DNA from: Devosia litorisediminis
GTDB taxonomy: Bacteria; Pseudomonadota; Alphaproteobacteria; Rhizobiales; Devosiaceae
NCBI RefSeq assembly: GCF_018334155.1
Contig: NZ_JAGXTP010000001.1
Span: 186,001 to 250,000 of the forward strand
DNA: 64,000 nucleotides
Direction: 5' to 3'
Positions 11,052 to 21,355 of this stretch are shown here, piece after piece. Each line of letters starts with the position of its first letter. Position 1 is the stretch's first letter. The position numbers and the translations under genes were made by a program. Below the pieces are notes generated by a model. That model was given only the letters and a program-made list of their open reading frames with translations, ran no database searches and was not told where the DNA came from.

Positions 11052-11810
11052 ATGCGCAAGCTCATCGCTGCGATCATGGTGGCAGGAGCCGCCCTTGTTG
11101 GCGGTCAGGCAATCGCCGCCGATCTTCCGTATTATCCACCTGTTATCGAGATCCCTGATGTCGACTACGGTGTGCAGGGTTCATTCTATCTGCGCGGTAG
11201 CGCGGCCGGCAATGCGCTGTGGGCAAAGGAAGCCTCGGCCTATGAGTGCGTTGCCTGCGGTGGCACCTCGGTGATCACCAATTTCCCATTCGTGGCCATG
11301 GGCTATGGTTATAGCGTCGGTGCTGGCGTCGGTTATGAAACCGGCACTGGTCTGCGCGTTGACGCCACCGTCGACCTGATTGGCAATGAAGGCCTCAAGG
11401 TCACCAAGGACGCGACCTACGGCGCTCGCCAGGGTGACTACACCCTCAAGCTGCGGTCCACCCTGGCTCTGGCCAACGCCTATTACGATTTCTCGTTTGG
11501 CGGTGACTACGGCTATGGCGCTGCTGGCGGCGCGTTCGGTTATGTCGGCGCCGGTACCGGTGTGGCATTCAACAATTTCGAAGTCAGCTCACCTGCTGGC
11601 GTGACTGTCCCCTCGGGCGACAATGTCAGCTTTGCTGCAGCCGGCATGGTCGGCGTTGGTTACGATTTCGGCGCTCTGGTCGCCGATGTCGGCTACCGCG
11701 CCGTCTATATTAACCGCATCAGCAATGACGTGGCCTTCCCTGACACGGTGACTACCGATCACAACTGGCTGCACGAAGTGCGCGGCACGCTGCGTTACCG
11801 CTTCAACTAA
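11052..11810 (+). CDS. Outer-membrane beta-barrel protein, Omp25/porin-like
   Basis: 252-residue protein with a clear signal peptide (about 1-23, ending AIAA) and a body of alternating hydrophobic/polar strands rich in Gly, Tyr and aromatic residues. It ends in LRYRFN, a C-terminal beta-strand typical of outer-membrane barrels, although the final residue is Asn rather than Phe. A pair of Cys (ECVAC, about residues 64-68) lies in a probable loop. The start is ATG 11052 with AAAGGA 10 bases upstream. It is probably a small surface barrel of the Omp25/Ropb type; no transport role can be assigned. Confidence 0.75.
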   Translation: MRKLIAAIMVAGAALVGGQAIAADLPYYPPVIEIPDVDYGVQGSFYLRGSAAGNALWAKEASAYECVACGGTSVITNFPFVAMGYGYSVGAGVGYETGTGLRVDATVDLIGNEGLKVTKDATYGARQGDYTLKLRSTLALANAYYDFSFGGDYGYGAAGGAFGYVGAGTGVAFNNFEVSSPAGVTVPSGDNVSFAAAGMVGVGYDFGALVADVGYRAVYINRISNDVAFPDTVTTDHNWLHEVRGTLRYRFN

Positions 11811-11857
11811 TCGGGTCGGCGGGCCAGCCACGACGGCTCGCCTCTGACTTAGAATTG

Positions 11858-11887
11858 GCCGGCGTCCCAAAAGGGCGCCGGCTTTTT
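11858..11887 (+). terminator. Rho-independent terminator after the barrel protein gene
   Basis: GCCGGCG / CGCCGGC stem, extended by CCC/GGG across an AAAA loop and followed by TTTTT, 47 bases after the stop codon at 11810. Confidence 0.85.
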
Positions 11888-11953
11888 GCTGTCGGGCTGC
11901 TGGACAGGGGCAGGTGGGCTGTGCACACCTCTAGTGGTTCTGGGAGGATGAAT

Positions 11954-12940
11954 ATGAAAGTTCTGGTTATTGGCGCCGCCGGTATGGTTGGGCGGAAGCT
12001 GGTTGCGGCCTTGCTTGCTGCCGGACAGATAAATGACAAAGCCATCTCGTCGCTGACTCTGGCCGATGTGGTTGAGCCTTCGGGGTTGGGCATTGATATC
12101 GCGCACACCGTGATTGCTACAGATCTATCGGAAGAGGGTGCGGCTGCCAGCCTGATCGCTGAACGCCCAGACATGATCTTCCATCTCGCGGCAATTGTGT
12201 CGGGAGAAGCCGAAGCGGACTTTGAGAAGGGCTACCGGATCAACCTGGATGGCACGCGTGCGCTGCTGGAGTCGATCAGGCTCGCCAGCCAGTCCGAACC
12301 CTATTGTCCGCGACTGGTGTTCACCTCCTCGATCGCGGTATTCGGCGAGCCGCTCCCGGCCGTGATTGGTGATGAATTTCAACAGACGCCGCTCACCAGC
12401 TATGGCACGCAGAAAGCCATTTGCGAGCTATTGCTCTCCGACTATTCGCGACGCGGCTTTGTCGATGGCGTGGGCATCCGTCTGCCAACAATCGCGGTGC
12501 GACCGGGCAAGCCGAACAAGGCGGCTTCAGGCTTTTTCTCGGGGATCATCCGTGAGCCTCTTGCAGGACTTGAAGCGGTGCTGCCGGTTGCCGATACGGT
12601 GCGCCACTGGTTTGCCAGTCCGCGCGCCGCGGTGGGGTTTCTGTTGCATGGCGCGGCGATGGACACTGCGCAGTTGGGCAGTCAACGCAATCTGTCGATG
12701 CCAGGCCTTGCCGTGACAGTCGGCGAACAGATTGCAGCGCTTGAGCGGGTCGCCGGACCAAAGGCCGTGGCGCTGATCCGGCGCGAACCCGATGCGGTCA
12801 TTGCCGATATGGTCGCCGGCTGGCCCAAGGCCTTTGAGGCCAAGCGCGCCCGGTCCATGGGTTTTGTGGGTGACGCCAGCTTTGACGAAATTATCGAAAT
12901 TCACATTGCCGACGAACTGAGTGGCAAGGTCGCGCTCTAG
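11954..12940 (+). CDS. denD: DenD-like NAD-dependent epimerase/dehydrogenase
   Basis: 328-residue extended short-chain dehydrogenase. The Rossmann motif GAAGMVG is at 7-13 and the catalytic Tyr-x-x-x-Lys (YGTQK) at 150-154. The overall sequence resembles D-erythronate dehydrogenase DenD, which oxidises the C2 hydroxyl of D-erythronate. No otnK/otnC/otnI partner gene is nearby, so the substrate is uncertain. ATG 11954 has GGGAGG at 11942-11947; another ATG two codons earlier abuts that site and is less likely. It converges on choV. Confidence 0.7.
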   Translation: MKVLVIGAAGMVGRKLVAALLAAGQINDKAISSLTLADVVEPSGLGIDIAHTVIATDLSEEGAAASLIAERPDMIFHLAAIVSGEAEADFEKGYRINLDGTRALLESIRLASQSEPYCPRLVFTSSIAVFGEPLPAVIGDEFQQTPLTSYGTQKAICELLLSDYSRRGFVDGVGIRLPTIAVRPGKPNKAASGFFSGIIREPLAGLEAVLPVADTVRHWFASPRAAVGFLLHGAAMDTAQLGSQRNLSMPGLAVTVGEQIAALERVAGPKAVALIRREPDAVIADMVAGWPKAFEAKRARSMGFVGDASFDEIIEIHIADELSGKVAL

Positions 12941-12963
12941 ACGTTTTGTGCGTCAGACAAAGC

Positions 12964-12989
12964 TGTGGCGGGGTCGTGACCCCGCCACA
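12964..12989. terminator. Bidirectional hairpin between denD and choV
   Basis: Perfect 12-bp inverted repeat TGTGGCGGGGTC / GACCCCGCCACA with a 2-base centre between the convergent ends of denD and choV. It can serve both strands, though neither side has a strong T-run. Confidence 0.6.
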
Positions 12990-12994
12990 AGAGA

Positions 12995-14053
12995 CTATTC
13001 TGCGTCTTTGGATGTCTTGGACTGCAGGGCGTCAACGATCTGCTGGCTGGAGATCGAACCGACTTCCTTGCCGTCCTCGTCCGTCACGCCAATTGTGTCG
13101 GCGCCGCTGGACAGCGCATCAATGACATCGGCAACCGGTGCGCCCATTTCGACCTGAACATCGTTGTCGGGGGTGGATGGCGTGCCCGGATCGTCGGTCA
13201 GCATCACGTCTGAGGCCTGCAATACCCGCAGCGGGTTCATATGGGTGACAAAGTCTTCCACATAACCATTAGCCGGATTTGCGGTGATTTCCTGCGGCGT
13301 GCCGCACTGGATGATCCGACCGCCGTCCATGATTGCAATGCGGTTGCCCAGCTTGAAGGCTTCATCAAGATCGTGGCTCACGAAGATGATGGTGCGCTTG
13401 AGCTTGGCCTGCAGTTCGAGCAGTTCATCCTGCAGACGCGTCCTGATCAACGGATCGAGTGCGGAGAAGGGCTCATCCATGAGCAGGATCGGCGCGTCAG
13501 TCGCAAAGGCGCGGGCCAGACCGACACGCTGTTGCATGCCGCCTGAAAGCTCTGAAACCTTGCTGTCAGCCCAGTCGGAGAGCCCGACCAGTTCGAGCTG
13601 TTCCTTGACCTTGGCTTCGCGCTTGGCGCGGCTCATGCCGCCCAGCTCAAGACCGAGCGCCACGTTGTCGGTAACATTGCGCCAAGGCAGCAGACCAAAT
13701 TGCTGGAACACCATGGCGACGCTTCTGCGCCGCAGGCGCAGCAGATCGTCCTTGCTGCAATTGCTGGGGTCGCAACTCCAGTCGCCAACATTGACGTGCA
13801 CGGCGCCACGGACCACGGGGTTAAGGCCATTGACGGCGCGCAATAAGGTTGACTTGCCCGAGCCCGACAGGCCCATCAGGACAAGGATTTCGCCTTCCTG
13901 AACGGTGAGAGAGCAATTGTGCACGCCCAGGATCTGCTGGGTTTCCTGCTGGATATCGGCACGGGTCTTGCCCGCATCCATCATTGGCAGGGCGCTTTCG
14001 GGCTTGTCCCCGAACACGATGCTCACATTGTCGAATACTACAGCGTCGGTCAT
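12995..14053 (-). CDS. choV: Choline/betaine ABC transporter ATPase ChoV
   Basis: 352-residue ABC ATPase of the glycine betaine/choline class. Walker A GLSGSGKST is at 61-69, followed by the signature LSGGMQQRVGLARA and Walker B LLMDEPFSALD. The C-terminal extension (about 280-352) resembles part of a CBS module (ADVIDALSSGADTIGVTDED), as in osmotically or substrate-regulated homologues. The start overlaps the choW stop by 4 bases (ATGA). Last gene of choX-choW-choV. Confidence 0.93.
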   Translation of the reverse strand: MTDAVVFDNVSIVFGDKPESALPMMDAGKTRADIQQETQQILGVHNCSLTVQEGEILVLMGLSGSGKSTLLRAVNGLNPVVRGAVHVNVGDWSCDPSNCSKDDLLRLRRRSVAMVFQQFGLLPWRNVTDNVALGLELGGMSRAKREAKVKEQLELVGLSDWADSKVSELSGGMQQRVGLARAFATDAPILLMDEPFSALDPLIRTRLQDELLELQAKLKRTIIFVSHDLDEAFKLGNRIAIMDGGRIIQCGTPQEITANPANGYVEDFVTHMNPLRVLQASDVMLTDDPGTPSTPDNDVQVEMGAPVADVIDALSSGADTIGVTDEDGKEVGSISSQQIVDALQSKTSKDAE

Positions 14054-14889
14054 TTCTGTTGGCTCCCTATGCGCAGCATCCGGTCAAGAATAATGGCGAC
14101 GACGACGATGACGAAGCCACTTTCAAAGCCGAGAGCGGTGTTGACCGAGTTCAGGGCGCGCACCACGGGAACGCCGAGGCCATCGGCGCCGACGAGGGCA
14201 GCGACAACAACCATGGACAGCGAGAGCATGATGGTCTGGTTCAAACCGGCCATGATCTGGGGCAGGGCGTAGGGCAGTTCCACCTTGACCAGTTTCTGGG
14301 TGCCGGTGCCGCCAAAGGCGTCGACCGCCTCAAGCAATGGCGTGGGTGTGGTCGAAATGCCCAGATAGGTCAGGCGGACCGGCGCGGGCAGCACGAAGAT
14401 CACGGTTGCGATCAGGCCGGGGACCATGCCGATGCCGAAAAAGACAATGGCGGGGATCAGGTAAACGAAGGTTGGCAGGGTCTGCATCAGATCAAGCACC
14501 GGCTGCATATAGCGATACAGCTTGGGGCGATGCGCCAGGAAGATGCCGATGGGCACACCAATGGCCATGCAGACAATGCACGAGCTCATCACCAGAGTCA
14601 GGCTCTCGGTGGTTGCTTCCCAATAGCCCTGGTTGAGAATGAACAGGAAGCCGACCAGCACCAGTGCGCAGGTCTTCCAATTGCGCTGCAGGACCCAGGT
14701 CAGGCCGACAAAGGCGGCAATGATAATCAGAGGGTGGGGCGTCTGCAGCACCCAGAGGAGACCATCGATCAGGGCCTCGGCCGCATCAGCCATAATGTCG
14801 AACGCGCCAGAGAAATTGTCGCGGAGCCAATCGAAGAAGGCAGCTGCCCACTTGCCGATCGGGATCTTGTTGTCTGTCAGCCAGTCCAA
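14050..14889 (-). CDS. choW: Choline ABC transporter permease ChoW
   Basis: 279-residue inner-membrane permease of the BPD_transp_1 family. Several hydrophobic helices are visible, with the ATPase-contacting EAVDAFGGTGTQKLVKVELP loop in the second half. Its position between a choline-binding protein and a betaine-type ATPase, next to bet genes, supports choline import. Start is at 14889, 55 bases after choX; a stable hairpin lies in that gap. Confidence 0.93.
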   Translation of the reverse strand: MDWLTDNKIPIGKWAAAFFDWLRDNFSGAFDIMADAAEALIDGLLWVLQTPHPLIIIAAFVGLTWVLQRNWKTCALVLVGFLFILNQGYWEATTESLTLVMSSCIVCMAIGVPIGIFLAHRPKLYRYMQPVLDLMQTLPTFVYLIPAIVFFGIGMVPGLIATVIFVLPAPVRLTYLGISTTPTPLLEAVDAFGGTGTQKLVKVELPYALPQIMAGLNQTIMLSLSMVVVAALVGADGLGVPVVRALNSVNTALGFESGFVIVVVAIILDRMLRIGSQQK

Positions 14890-14907
14890 AGCACTGCTCC
14901 TTTAAGG

Positions 14908-14937
14908 GACCAGCCCGACCCCATGGCCGGGCTGGTC
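14908..14937 (-). terminator. Intercistronic hairpin between choX and choW
   Basis: GACCAGCCCG / CGGGCTGGTC forms a perfect 10-bp stem with a 10-base loop in the choX-choW gap. There is no T-tract in the minus direction, so it more probably protects the choX message or causes partial attenuation, giving more binding protein than permease. This is inference from ABC operons in general. Confidence 0.5.
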
Positions 14938-14944
14938 ATTGTCA

Positions 14945-15874
14945 TTAAAGGCCCAGTGCTGCCTTTACAGCGGCTGCGCCGTCGCCACCGTCCAGCGTGG
15001 TGACGCCATCAACCCAAGCCATAACGGCGTCGGGGTTGGCCTTCATCCATGCAAGCGATGCGTCGCCGGCTTCTTCGCCGTCATTGAGGATCTTGCCCAT
15101 GATCTCGTTTTCCATTGGAAGCGAGAACTTCAGGTTCTGCAGCAGCTTACCAACATTGGCACATTCTTCAACATAGCCCTTGCGGGTTACGGTCTGAACG
15201 ATGCCTTCGCCGCCGAAGAAGTCTTCGCCGCCGGGCAGGTACTTGATCGGGAAGGCCGAATTCATCGGATGGGGCGCCCAGCCGAGGAAGACCACGTCCT
15301 TGCCGTCCTTCACGAGGCGGTTGACCTGGGCCAGCATGCCCTGCTCGGAGCTTTCGACAACCTTGAAGCCTTCGAGGCCGTGGGTGTTGTTTTCGGCCAG
15401 CTCGACGAGATAGGCATTGCCTTCATTGCCTGGCTCAATGCCGTAGATCTTGCCATCCAGTTCGTCGCGGAAATCGGCGATCTTGGAATAGGAGGTCAGG
15501 CCCTTGTCAAAGGTATAGGCTGGAACGGCCAGCGTATAATTGGTGCCTTCAAGGTTGGTGGCGACCGCTTCGATCTCACCGCTTTCAAGGTATGGGCCAA
15601 TGGCGCCAGCCTGAGCAGGCATCCAGTTGCCAAGGAAGATATCAACGTCATCGCTCTCGAGCGATGCGAATGTCACAGGCACGGACAGCACCTTGACGTC
15701 GACGTCATAGCCGAGGGCTTCAAGCACCTGGCGAGTCGCAGCAGTGGTGGTGGTGATGTCGGTCCAGCCGACGTCAGAGAAGACCACCTCTTCGCACTGA
15801 CCAGCGGCGAAGGCAGAGGTCGACAGCAGCGACACAGCCAAAGCGCTCGTCAGCGTGAGAATAGGTTTAATCAT
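14945..15874 (-). CDS. choX: Choline-binding periplasmic protein ChoX
   Basis: 309-residue solute-binding protein of the OpuAC/ProX type. The signal peptide spans about 1-23 (ending SAFA); the mature protein starts GQCEEVVFSDVGWTDITTTT, typical of ChoX, and includes several Trp residues expected to form the quaternary-ammonium cage. ATG 15874 has AGGAG at good spacing; an in-frame TTG at 15931 lies within the BetI operator and was rejected. First gene of choXWV. Confidence 0.92.
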   Translation of the reverse strand: MIKPILTLTSALAVSLLSTSAFAAGQCEEVVFSDVGWTDITTTTAATRQVLEALGYDVDVKVLSVPVTFASLESDDVDIFLGNWMPAQAGAIGPYLESGEIEAVATNLEGTNYTLAVPAYTFDKGLTSYSKIADFRDELDGKIYGIEPGNEGNAYLVELAENNTHGLEGFKVVESSEQGMLAQVNRLVKDGKDVVFLGWAPHPMNSAFPIKYLPGGEDFFGGEGIVQTVTRKGYVEECANVGKLLQNLKFSLPMENEIMGKILNDGEEAGDASLAWMKANPDAVMAWVDGVTTLDGGDGAAAVKAALGL

Positions 15875-15915
15875 GGGTTTGCTCCTGGGTGGCAAAAAGG
15901 GAACCAAAAATATTG

Positions 15916-15935
15916 TTGATTGACTGTTCAATCAA
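15916..15935. promoter_or_regulatory. BetI-type palindromic operator
   Basis: TTGATTGA-CTGT-TCAATCAA is a perfect 8+8 palindrome in the 110-base gap between divergent choX and betI. It closely resembles the known BetI binding site, which also has TTGATTGA/TCAATCAA-like arms. It is placed to control both the uptake and the degradation operons. The assignment is by resemblance and position. Confidence 0.75.
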
Positions 15936-15984
15936 AACCTACATGATGGGCAATGTAAACCCCTAGGTCTGGAAAAGTGCGCAG

Positions 15985-16581
15985 ATGCCGAAAATCGGAA
16001 TGCAGCCATTGCGACGTCAAGCGATGATCCTCGCGACGATTTCCGAGATCGCTGCTGCGGGTACGCTCGACGTTACTGTGAGTCAGATTGCAAAGCGGGC
16101 CGGAATGTCTGCGGCGCTGGCCATGCATTACTTTGGAACCAAGGATAAGATCTTTCTGGCAGCGATGCGCTATGTACTCGAGTTGTATAAGCGGTCGGTC
16201 AAAACCAAGCTTGAGGCCGCCAATGGGCCCTATGAGCGCATCGTCGGAATCATCGATGCGAGCTTTGACGCCAGTCAATTCGAGCGTGAAGTGGTGGCCG
16301 CCTGGCTGGCGTTTTACGTCCGTGCGCTGCAGTCGCGAGAAGCCAAACGATTACTTGACGTCTATGCCCGGCGCCTGAACTCGAACCTGCTGTTCAATCT
16401 GCGCCAGCTGTTCGATGACACGTCGGCCGAACAGATCGCGCAGGGTCTCGCATCGCTGATCGACGGCTTCTACATCCGTCACGCGCTGCAGGATTCGGTT
16501 CCCGACCGCAATGAAACCAGAGCCATGGTCCAGGATTATCTGGAGCTGTGGCTTGAAAGGAAAAACCGCCTTGGCCGTTAA
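15985..16581 (+). CDS. betI: Choline-responsive TetR repressor BetI
   Basis: 198-residue TetR-family regulator. The N-terminal helix-turn-helix (about 28-52, ending HYFGTKDKIF) matches BetI; the C-terminal part (about 65-190) is the ligand-binding domain. BetI represses bet genes and is released by choline. It is the first gene of betI-betC-betB-betA, and the operator at 15916-15935 lies just upstream, so autoregulation is likely. Its end overlaps betC by 11 bases. Confidence 0.93.
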   Translation: MPKIGMQPLRRQAMILATISEIAAAGTLDVTVSQIAKRAGMSAALAMHYFGTKDKIFLAAMRYVLELYKRSVKTKLEAANGPYERIVGIIDASFDASQFEREVVAAWLAFYVRALQSREAKRLLDVYARRLNSNLLFNLRQLFDDTSAEQIAQGLASLIDGFYIRHALQDSVPDRNETRAMVQDYLELWLERKNRLGR

Positions 16582-18088
16582 GCCCAATATTCTCGTTTTT
16601 ATGGCCGATCAGCTCAATGGCACACTATTTCCCGATGGGCCGGCCGACTGGCTGCATGCGCCCAACCTGAAGGCGCTCGCGGACCGTTCCACGCGCTTTG
16701 CCAATGCCTATACCGGCTCGCCGCTTTGTGCGCCGGGGCGCGCCAGCTATATGTCGGGGCAGTTGCCGCACCGCACGCGCGTCTATGACAATGCGGCCGA
16801 GTTTGCCTCCGATATTCCAACCTATGCACACCATCTGCGGCGGGCGGGCTATCATACAGCGCTGTCGGGCAAGATGCATTTTGTCGGTCCCGACCAGATG
16901 CATGGCTTTGAGGAACGCCTGACCACCGATATCTATCCGGCCGATTTTGGCTGGACACCTGACTATCGCAAGCCCGGCGAGCGGATTGACTGGTGGTATC
17001 ACAATCTCGGTTCGGTCACGGGCGCTGGCATTGGCGAGATTTCCAATCAGCTCGAATATGACGACGAGGTCGCCTTTCAGGCCACAGCCAAGGTCTATGA
17101 TCTGGGGCGTCGTCTGGATGACCGGCCATGGATGATGACCGTCAGCTTCAGCCATCCCCATGACCCCTATGTAGCGCGCAAGAAGTACTGGGATCTCTAC
17201 GCGGACTGCGAGCATCTGATGCCTAGGGTGTCGGCCATGGATTACGCTGAACAGGACCCGCACTCCAAGCGGTTGCTCGATGCCAGCGATGCCAAGTCGT
17301 TCGACATCACCGAAAAAAACATCAGGCGTTCGCGTCGCGCCTACTTCGCCAATATTTCCTATGTCGATGACAAGATCGGCGAGGTGCTGACGGCGCTCGA
17401 AGGCAGCGAACAGTCGGACAATACGATCATCGTGCTGGTGTCCGATCACGGCGACATGCTGGGCGAACGCGGGCTGTGGTTCAAGATGAGCTTTCTTGAA
17501 GGCTCTGCCCGCGTGCCGATGATGATTGCGGCACCGGGGCTGCCGCCCGGCCTAATCGAGACGCCGGTCAGCACCATGGATATTAATCCGACCCTGGCTG
17601 ATCTGGCGGGCCTGGATTTGGGCGAGATCATGCCCTGGACCGACGGGGAATCGCTGGTGCCACTGGCTCAGGGCACACCGCGGTCCACGCCTGTGCTGAT
17701 GGAATATGCCGCCGAGGGCTCGGAAGCGCCATTGGTGGCGTTGCGGCTGGAGAACTGGAAGTACATCCATTGCGAGCTCGATCCGCCGCAATTGTTCAAT
17801 CTGGCGAGCGATCCCGATGAACTGGTCAATCTGGCGGCTGATCCGGGCCACGCCGAACTGGCTGCCCGCTTTGCTGATCTGGTGGCCAAGCATTGGAATC
17901 TGGAAGCTTTCGACGCTGATGTGCGCCAGAGTCAGGCGCGTCGGCTCATCGTCTATGAGGCGCTACGCAATGGTGCCTATTTTCCATGGGACTTCCAGCC
18001 GCTGCAAAAGGCATCGGAGCGCTTCATGCGCAACCACATGGATCTCAACGTTCTAGAACACAATCAACGCTATCCCCGAGGTGAATGA
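16571..18088 (+). CDS. betC: Choline-sulfatase BetC
   Basis: 505-residue type I sulfatase that hydrolyses choline-O-sulfate to choline and sulfate. The sulfatase signature CAPGR is at residues 53-57, where Cys53 would be converted to formylglycine. Asp and Asn/Gln metal ligands (MADQLN near the start, [11 protein letters not shown] later) are present. TTG 16571 follows AAGGA and gives the expected N-terminus; the frame upstream runs into betI. It ends in an ATGA overlap with betB. Presence of betC is typical of soil and plant-associated alphaproteobacteria. Confidence 0.94.
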   Translation: MAVKPNILVFMADQLNGTLFPDGPADWLHAPNLKALADRSTRFANAYTGSPLCAPGRASYMSGQLPHRTRVYDNAAEFASDIPTYAHHLRRAGYHTALSGKMHFVGPDQMHGFEERLTTDIYPADFGWTPDYRKPGERIDWWYHNLGSVTGAGIGEISNQLEYDDEVAFQATAKVYDLGRRLDDRPWMMTVSFSHPHDPYVARKKYWDLYADCEHLMPRVSAMDYAEQDPHSKRLLDASDAKSFDITEKNIRRSRRAYFANISYVDDKIGEVLTALEGSEQSDNTIIVLVSDHGDMLGERGLWFKMSFLEGSARVPMMIAAPGLPPGLIETPVSTMDINPTLADLAGLDLGEIMPWTDGESLVPLAQGTPRSTPVLMEYAAEGSEAPLVALRLENWKYIHCELDPPQLFNLASDPDELVNLAADPGHAELAARFADLVAKHWNLEAFDADVRQSQARRLIVYEALRNGAYFPWDFQPLQKASERFMRNHMDLNVLEHNQRYPRGE

Positions 18089-19557
18089 GCATGCGTAACG
18101 TCCAACCAACCGCGAGCCATTTCATTGATGGCCAATATGTCGAAGACAAAGCAGGTGAGGTTATCAACTGCGTCTATGCAGCGACCGGCGAGACCATTGC
18201 CACGCTGCATTCAGCCACCCCGGCGATCATTGATCAGGCGCTGGCTGCCGCGGTAAAGGCGCAGAAGGAATGGGCAGCGCTGCTGCCGGTTCAGCGAGGG
18301 CGTGTGCTGCGCAAGGCGGCCGACATCATCCGCGAGCGCAACCAGGCGCTGTCCGAGCTCGAAACGCTCGACACTGGCAAGCCAATCCAGGAAACTCTGG
18401 TTGCCGACGCGACATCGGGGGCGGATGCGCTGGAGTATTTTGGCGGCATTGCGGCCAGCATTACCGGCGAAACCGTCCCGCTGGGTGAGGACTTCGTCTA
18501 CACCATCCGCGAGCCGCTGGGCGTGTGCGTTGGCATCGGGGCATGGAATTACCCGACCCAGATCGCCTGCTGGAAAGCAGCGCCGGCGCTGGCTTGCGGC
18601 AATGCCATGGTATTCAAGCCCAGCGAGATCACACCATTGGGTGCACTCAAGCTGGCCGAAATCCTGATGGAAGCGGGCGCGCCTGCCGGCTTGTTCAATG
18701 TCGTGCAGGGTTATGGCGATGTCGGTGCCAGCCTGATCGGCGACAAGCGGGTCGACAAGGTGTCGCTGACAGGCTCGGTGCCAACGGGGCGCAAGGTCTA
18801 TGCGGCCGCTGCCGAAGGCATTCGCCATGTCACCATGGAGCTGGGCGGCAAGTCGCCACTGATCGTGTTTGATGATGCCGATATCGACAATGCCGTCAGT
18901 GCGGCGATCAACGCCAATTTCTATTCGACCGGACAGATCTGCTCGAACGGCACACGGGTGTTCGTGCATCGCGATATCCGGGCCGATTTCGTCAAACGGC
19001 TGGTCGAACGCACCAAGCTGGCCGTGATTGGCGATCCCATGGATCCGCAGACCCAGATCGGGCCGATGGTCACTGCAGCGCAGCGCGAGAAGGTGCTGGG
19101 CTATATTGCCACCGGCAAGGCCGAGGGCGCCAAGCTGGTGCTAGGCGGCGGGGTGCCGCAAGGCGAGCAGTTCGCCAATGCAAACTATATCGAGCCGACG
19201 ATTTTCGAGGGCGTGACTGACGATATGACCATCGCCCGCGAAGAAATCTTCGGACCCGTTTTGTCGGTGCTCGAATTCAGCGGCGAGGCTGAAGTCATCG
19301 AGCGGGCCAATGCCACCGAGTTCGGGCTGGCGGCTGGGGTGTTCACCTCCGATCTGCAGCGCGGACACCGGGTGGTGGCCAAGCTTCAGGCGGGAACGTG
19401 CTGGATCAACACCTACAATCTGACCCCGGTCGAGGCGCCTTTTGGTGGCGTCAAAATGTCGGGCGTCGGCCGCGAGAATTCACGCGCCGCCATAGAACAC
19501 TATTCCCAGATCAAGTCGGTCTATGTCGCCATGGGTGGCGTTGAAGCACCTTATTGA
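18085..19557 (+). CDS. betB: Betaine aldehyde dehydrogenase BetB
   Basis: 490-residue NAD(P)-dependent aldehyde dehydrogenase that oxidises betaine aldehyde to glycine betaine. Catalytic Cys is at residue 286 (TGQICSNG) and the general-base Glu at 252 (MELGGKSP), the same numbering as E. coli BetB. The start at 18085 overlaps the betC stop by 4 bases; an in-frame ATG two codons later is possible. Flanked by betC and betA. Confidence 0.96.
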   Translation: MSMRNVQPTASHFIDGQYVEDKAGEVINCVYAATGETIATLHSATPAIIDQALAAAVKAQKEWAALLPVQRGRVLRKAADIIRERNQALSELETLDTGKPIQETLVADATSGADALEYFGGIAASITGETVPLGEDFVYTIREPLGVCVGIGAWNYPTQIACWKAAPALACGNAMVFKPSEITPLGALKLAEILMEAGAPAGLFNVVQGYGDVGASLIGDKRVDKVSLTGSVPTGRKVYAAAAEGIRHVTMELGGKSPLIVFDDADIDNAVSAAINANFYSTGQICSNGTRVFVHRDIRADFVKRLVERTKLAVIGDPMDPQTQIGPMVTAAQREKVLGYIATGKAEGAKLVLGGGVPQGEQFANANYIEPTIFEGVTDDMTIAREEIFGPVLSVLEFSGEAEVIERANATEFGLAAGVFTSDLQRGHRVVAKLQAGTCWINTYNLTPVEAPFGGVKMSGVGRENSRAAIEHYSQIKSVYVAMGGVEAPY

Positions 19558-19597
19558 TCGCGAGCAAGTGGCCAAGGGCCGCGGCAAGGATACTCTT

Positions 19598-21259
19598 ATG
19601 CAAGCAGATTTCGTCATCATCGGTTCGGGTTCGGCCGGCTCCACCATGGCTTCTCGACTGAGCGAGAACGGGCAGCACTCGATCATCGTGCTCGAATTTG
19701 GTGGCACCGATATGGGGCCCCTGATCCAGATGCCGGCGGCGCTAAGCTATCCGATGAATATGGCCATGTATGACTGGGGCTTCAAAAGCCAGCCCGAGCC
19801 CCATCTGGGCGGCCGCAAGCTGGTCGTGCCGCGCGGCAAGGTTGTGGGCGGATCGTCCTCGATCAACGGCATGGTCTATGTGCGTGGCCATGCGCGTGAC
19901 TTCGACACCTGGGCGCAGAGCGGCGCCAAGGGATGGAGCTATGCCGATGTGCTGCCCTACTTCAAGCGTATGGAAGACTGGCATGATGGTGGCCATGGCG
20001 GCGACGCGAAGTGGCGCGGCAAGGATGGCCCGCTGCATGTGACGCGTGGCAAGCGCGACAACCCGCTGTTCAAGGCGTTTGTCGATGCCGGCGAACAGGC
20101 CGGGTTCGAGCGCACCGACGACTATAATGGCGAAAAGCAGGAGGGCTTTGGCCCGATGGAGCAGACGGTCTGGAAGGGCCGGCGCTGGTCCACCGCCAAT
20201 GCCTATCTCAAGCCGGCACTTAAGCGGCCAAACCTTGAATTGGTGAAGTGCTTCGCGCGCCGCGTGGTCATTGAAAATGGTCGCGCTGTTGGGGTGGAGA
20301 TCGAACGGGGGGGGCAGATCGAAATCGTCAAGGCCAATCGCGAGGTGATCATTGCTGCCTCCTCGATCAACTCCCCCAAGCTGCTGATGCTCTCGGGCAT
20401 TGGCCCGGCGGCACATCTGGCCGAGCATGGCATCAAGGTGGTCGCAGATCGCCCCGGTGTGGGGCAGAACCTGCAGGACCACCTCGAACTCTACATCCAG
20501 CAGGCGTCCACCAAGCCCATTACGCTCTACAAGCACTGGAATTTGTGGGGCAAGGCGCTAGCCGGCGCGCAATGGCTATTTTTCAAATCGGGTCTGGGCA
20601 CCTCCAACCAGTTTGAGAGTGCAGGATTCATCCGCTCCAAGGCGGGTGTGGAATACCCCGATATCCAGTTCCATTTCCTGCCGATCGCGGTGCGTTATGA
20701 TGGCCAGGCTGCGGCCGAAGGCCATGGTTTCCAGGCCCATGTGGGGCCGATGCGCTCGGCATCGCGCGGCGCTGTGACGCTGACCTCGGGCAATCCCAAG
20801 GACGCGCCCTCGATCCTATTCAACTACATGTCCGATCCGCAGGACTGGGCCGATTTCCGGCACTGTATTCGTGTCACCCGCGAGATCTTTGGCCAGAAGG
20901 CGTTCGACGAATACCGGGGGGCCGAAATCCTGCCGGGGGCGGCGGCGCAAACCGATGACGAGCTTGATGCCCATATTCGCGAGCACGCCGAAAGCGCCTA
21001 TCATCCCTGTGGTACCTGCCGCATGGGTTCGGCAGACGACATGTCGTCGGTGGTTGATGAACAATGCCGGGTTATCGGGGTCGAGGGGCTTCGCGTTGCC
21101 GACAGTTCGATCTTCCCCACCATCCCCAATGGTAACCTCAATGCCCCCTCGATTATGGTCGGTGAAAAGGCATCAGATCACATTCTGGGCAAGGGCATGT
21201 TGCCCGCAGAACACGTCCAGCCATGGATTAATCCGCGTTGGCAGGAATCTGATCGCTGA
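19598..21259 (+). CDS. betA: Choline dehydrogenase BetA
   Basis: 553-residue FAD-dependent GMC oxidoreductase that oxidises choline to betaine aldehyde. The dinucleotide-binding motif [13 protein letters not shown] lies near the N-terminus, the GMC signature [20 protein letters not shown] (about 82-101) follows, and the active-site His is in [11 protein letters not shown] (about 468-478). ATG 19598 has AAGGA at proper spacing, 40 bases after betB. It is the last gene of the bet operon. Confidence 0.96.
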   Translation: MQADFVIIGSGSAGSTMASRLSENGQHSIIVLEFGGTDMGPLIQMPAALSYPMNMAMYDWGFKSQPEPHLGGRKLVVPRGKVVGGSSSINGMVYVRGHARDFDTWAQSGAKGWSYADVLPYFKRMEDWHDGGHGGDAKWRGKDGPLHVTRGKRDNPLFKAFVDAGEQAGFERTDDYNGEKQEGFGPMEQTVWKGRRWSTANAYLKPALKRPNLELVKCFARRVVIENGRAVGVEIERGGQIEIVKANREVIIAASSINSPKLLMLSGIGPAAHLAEHGIKVVADRPGVGQNLQDHLELYIQQASTKPITLYKHWNLWGKALAGAQWLFFKSGLGTSNQFESAGFIRSKAGVEYPDIQFHFLPIAVRYDGQAAAEGHGFQAHVGPMRSASRGAVTLTSGNPKDAPSILFNYMSDPQDWADFRHCIRVTREIFGQKAFDEYRGAEILPGAAAQTDDELDAHIREHAESAYHPCGTCRMGSADDMSSVVDEQCRVIGVEGLRVADSSIFPTIPNGNLNAPSIMVGEKASDHILGKGMLPAEHVQPWINPRWQESDR

Positions 21260-21355
21260 TGGGTTGAGGTTGGGACTAGAAAATGCCCCAAATCTAAGGC
21301 ATCGGTGCGTGTAACACTGATCGTCTTACTCATCTGACTGCAAAGGGCAGGCCAC

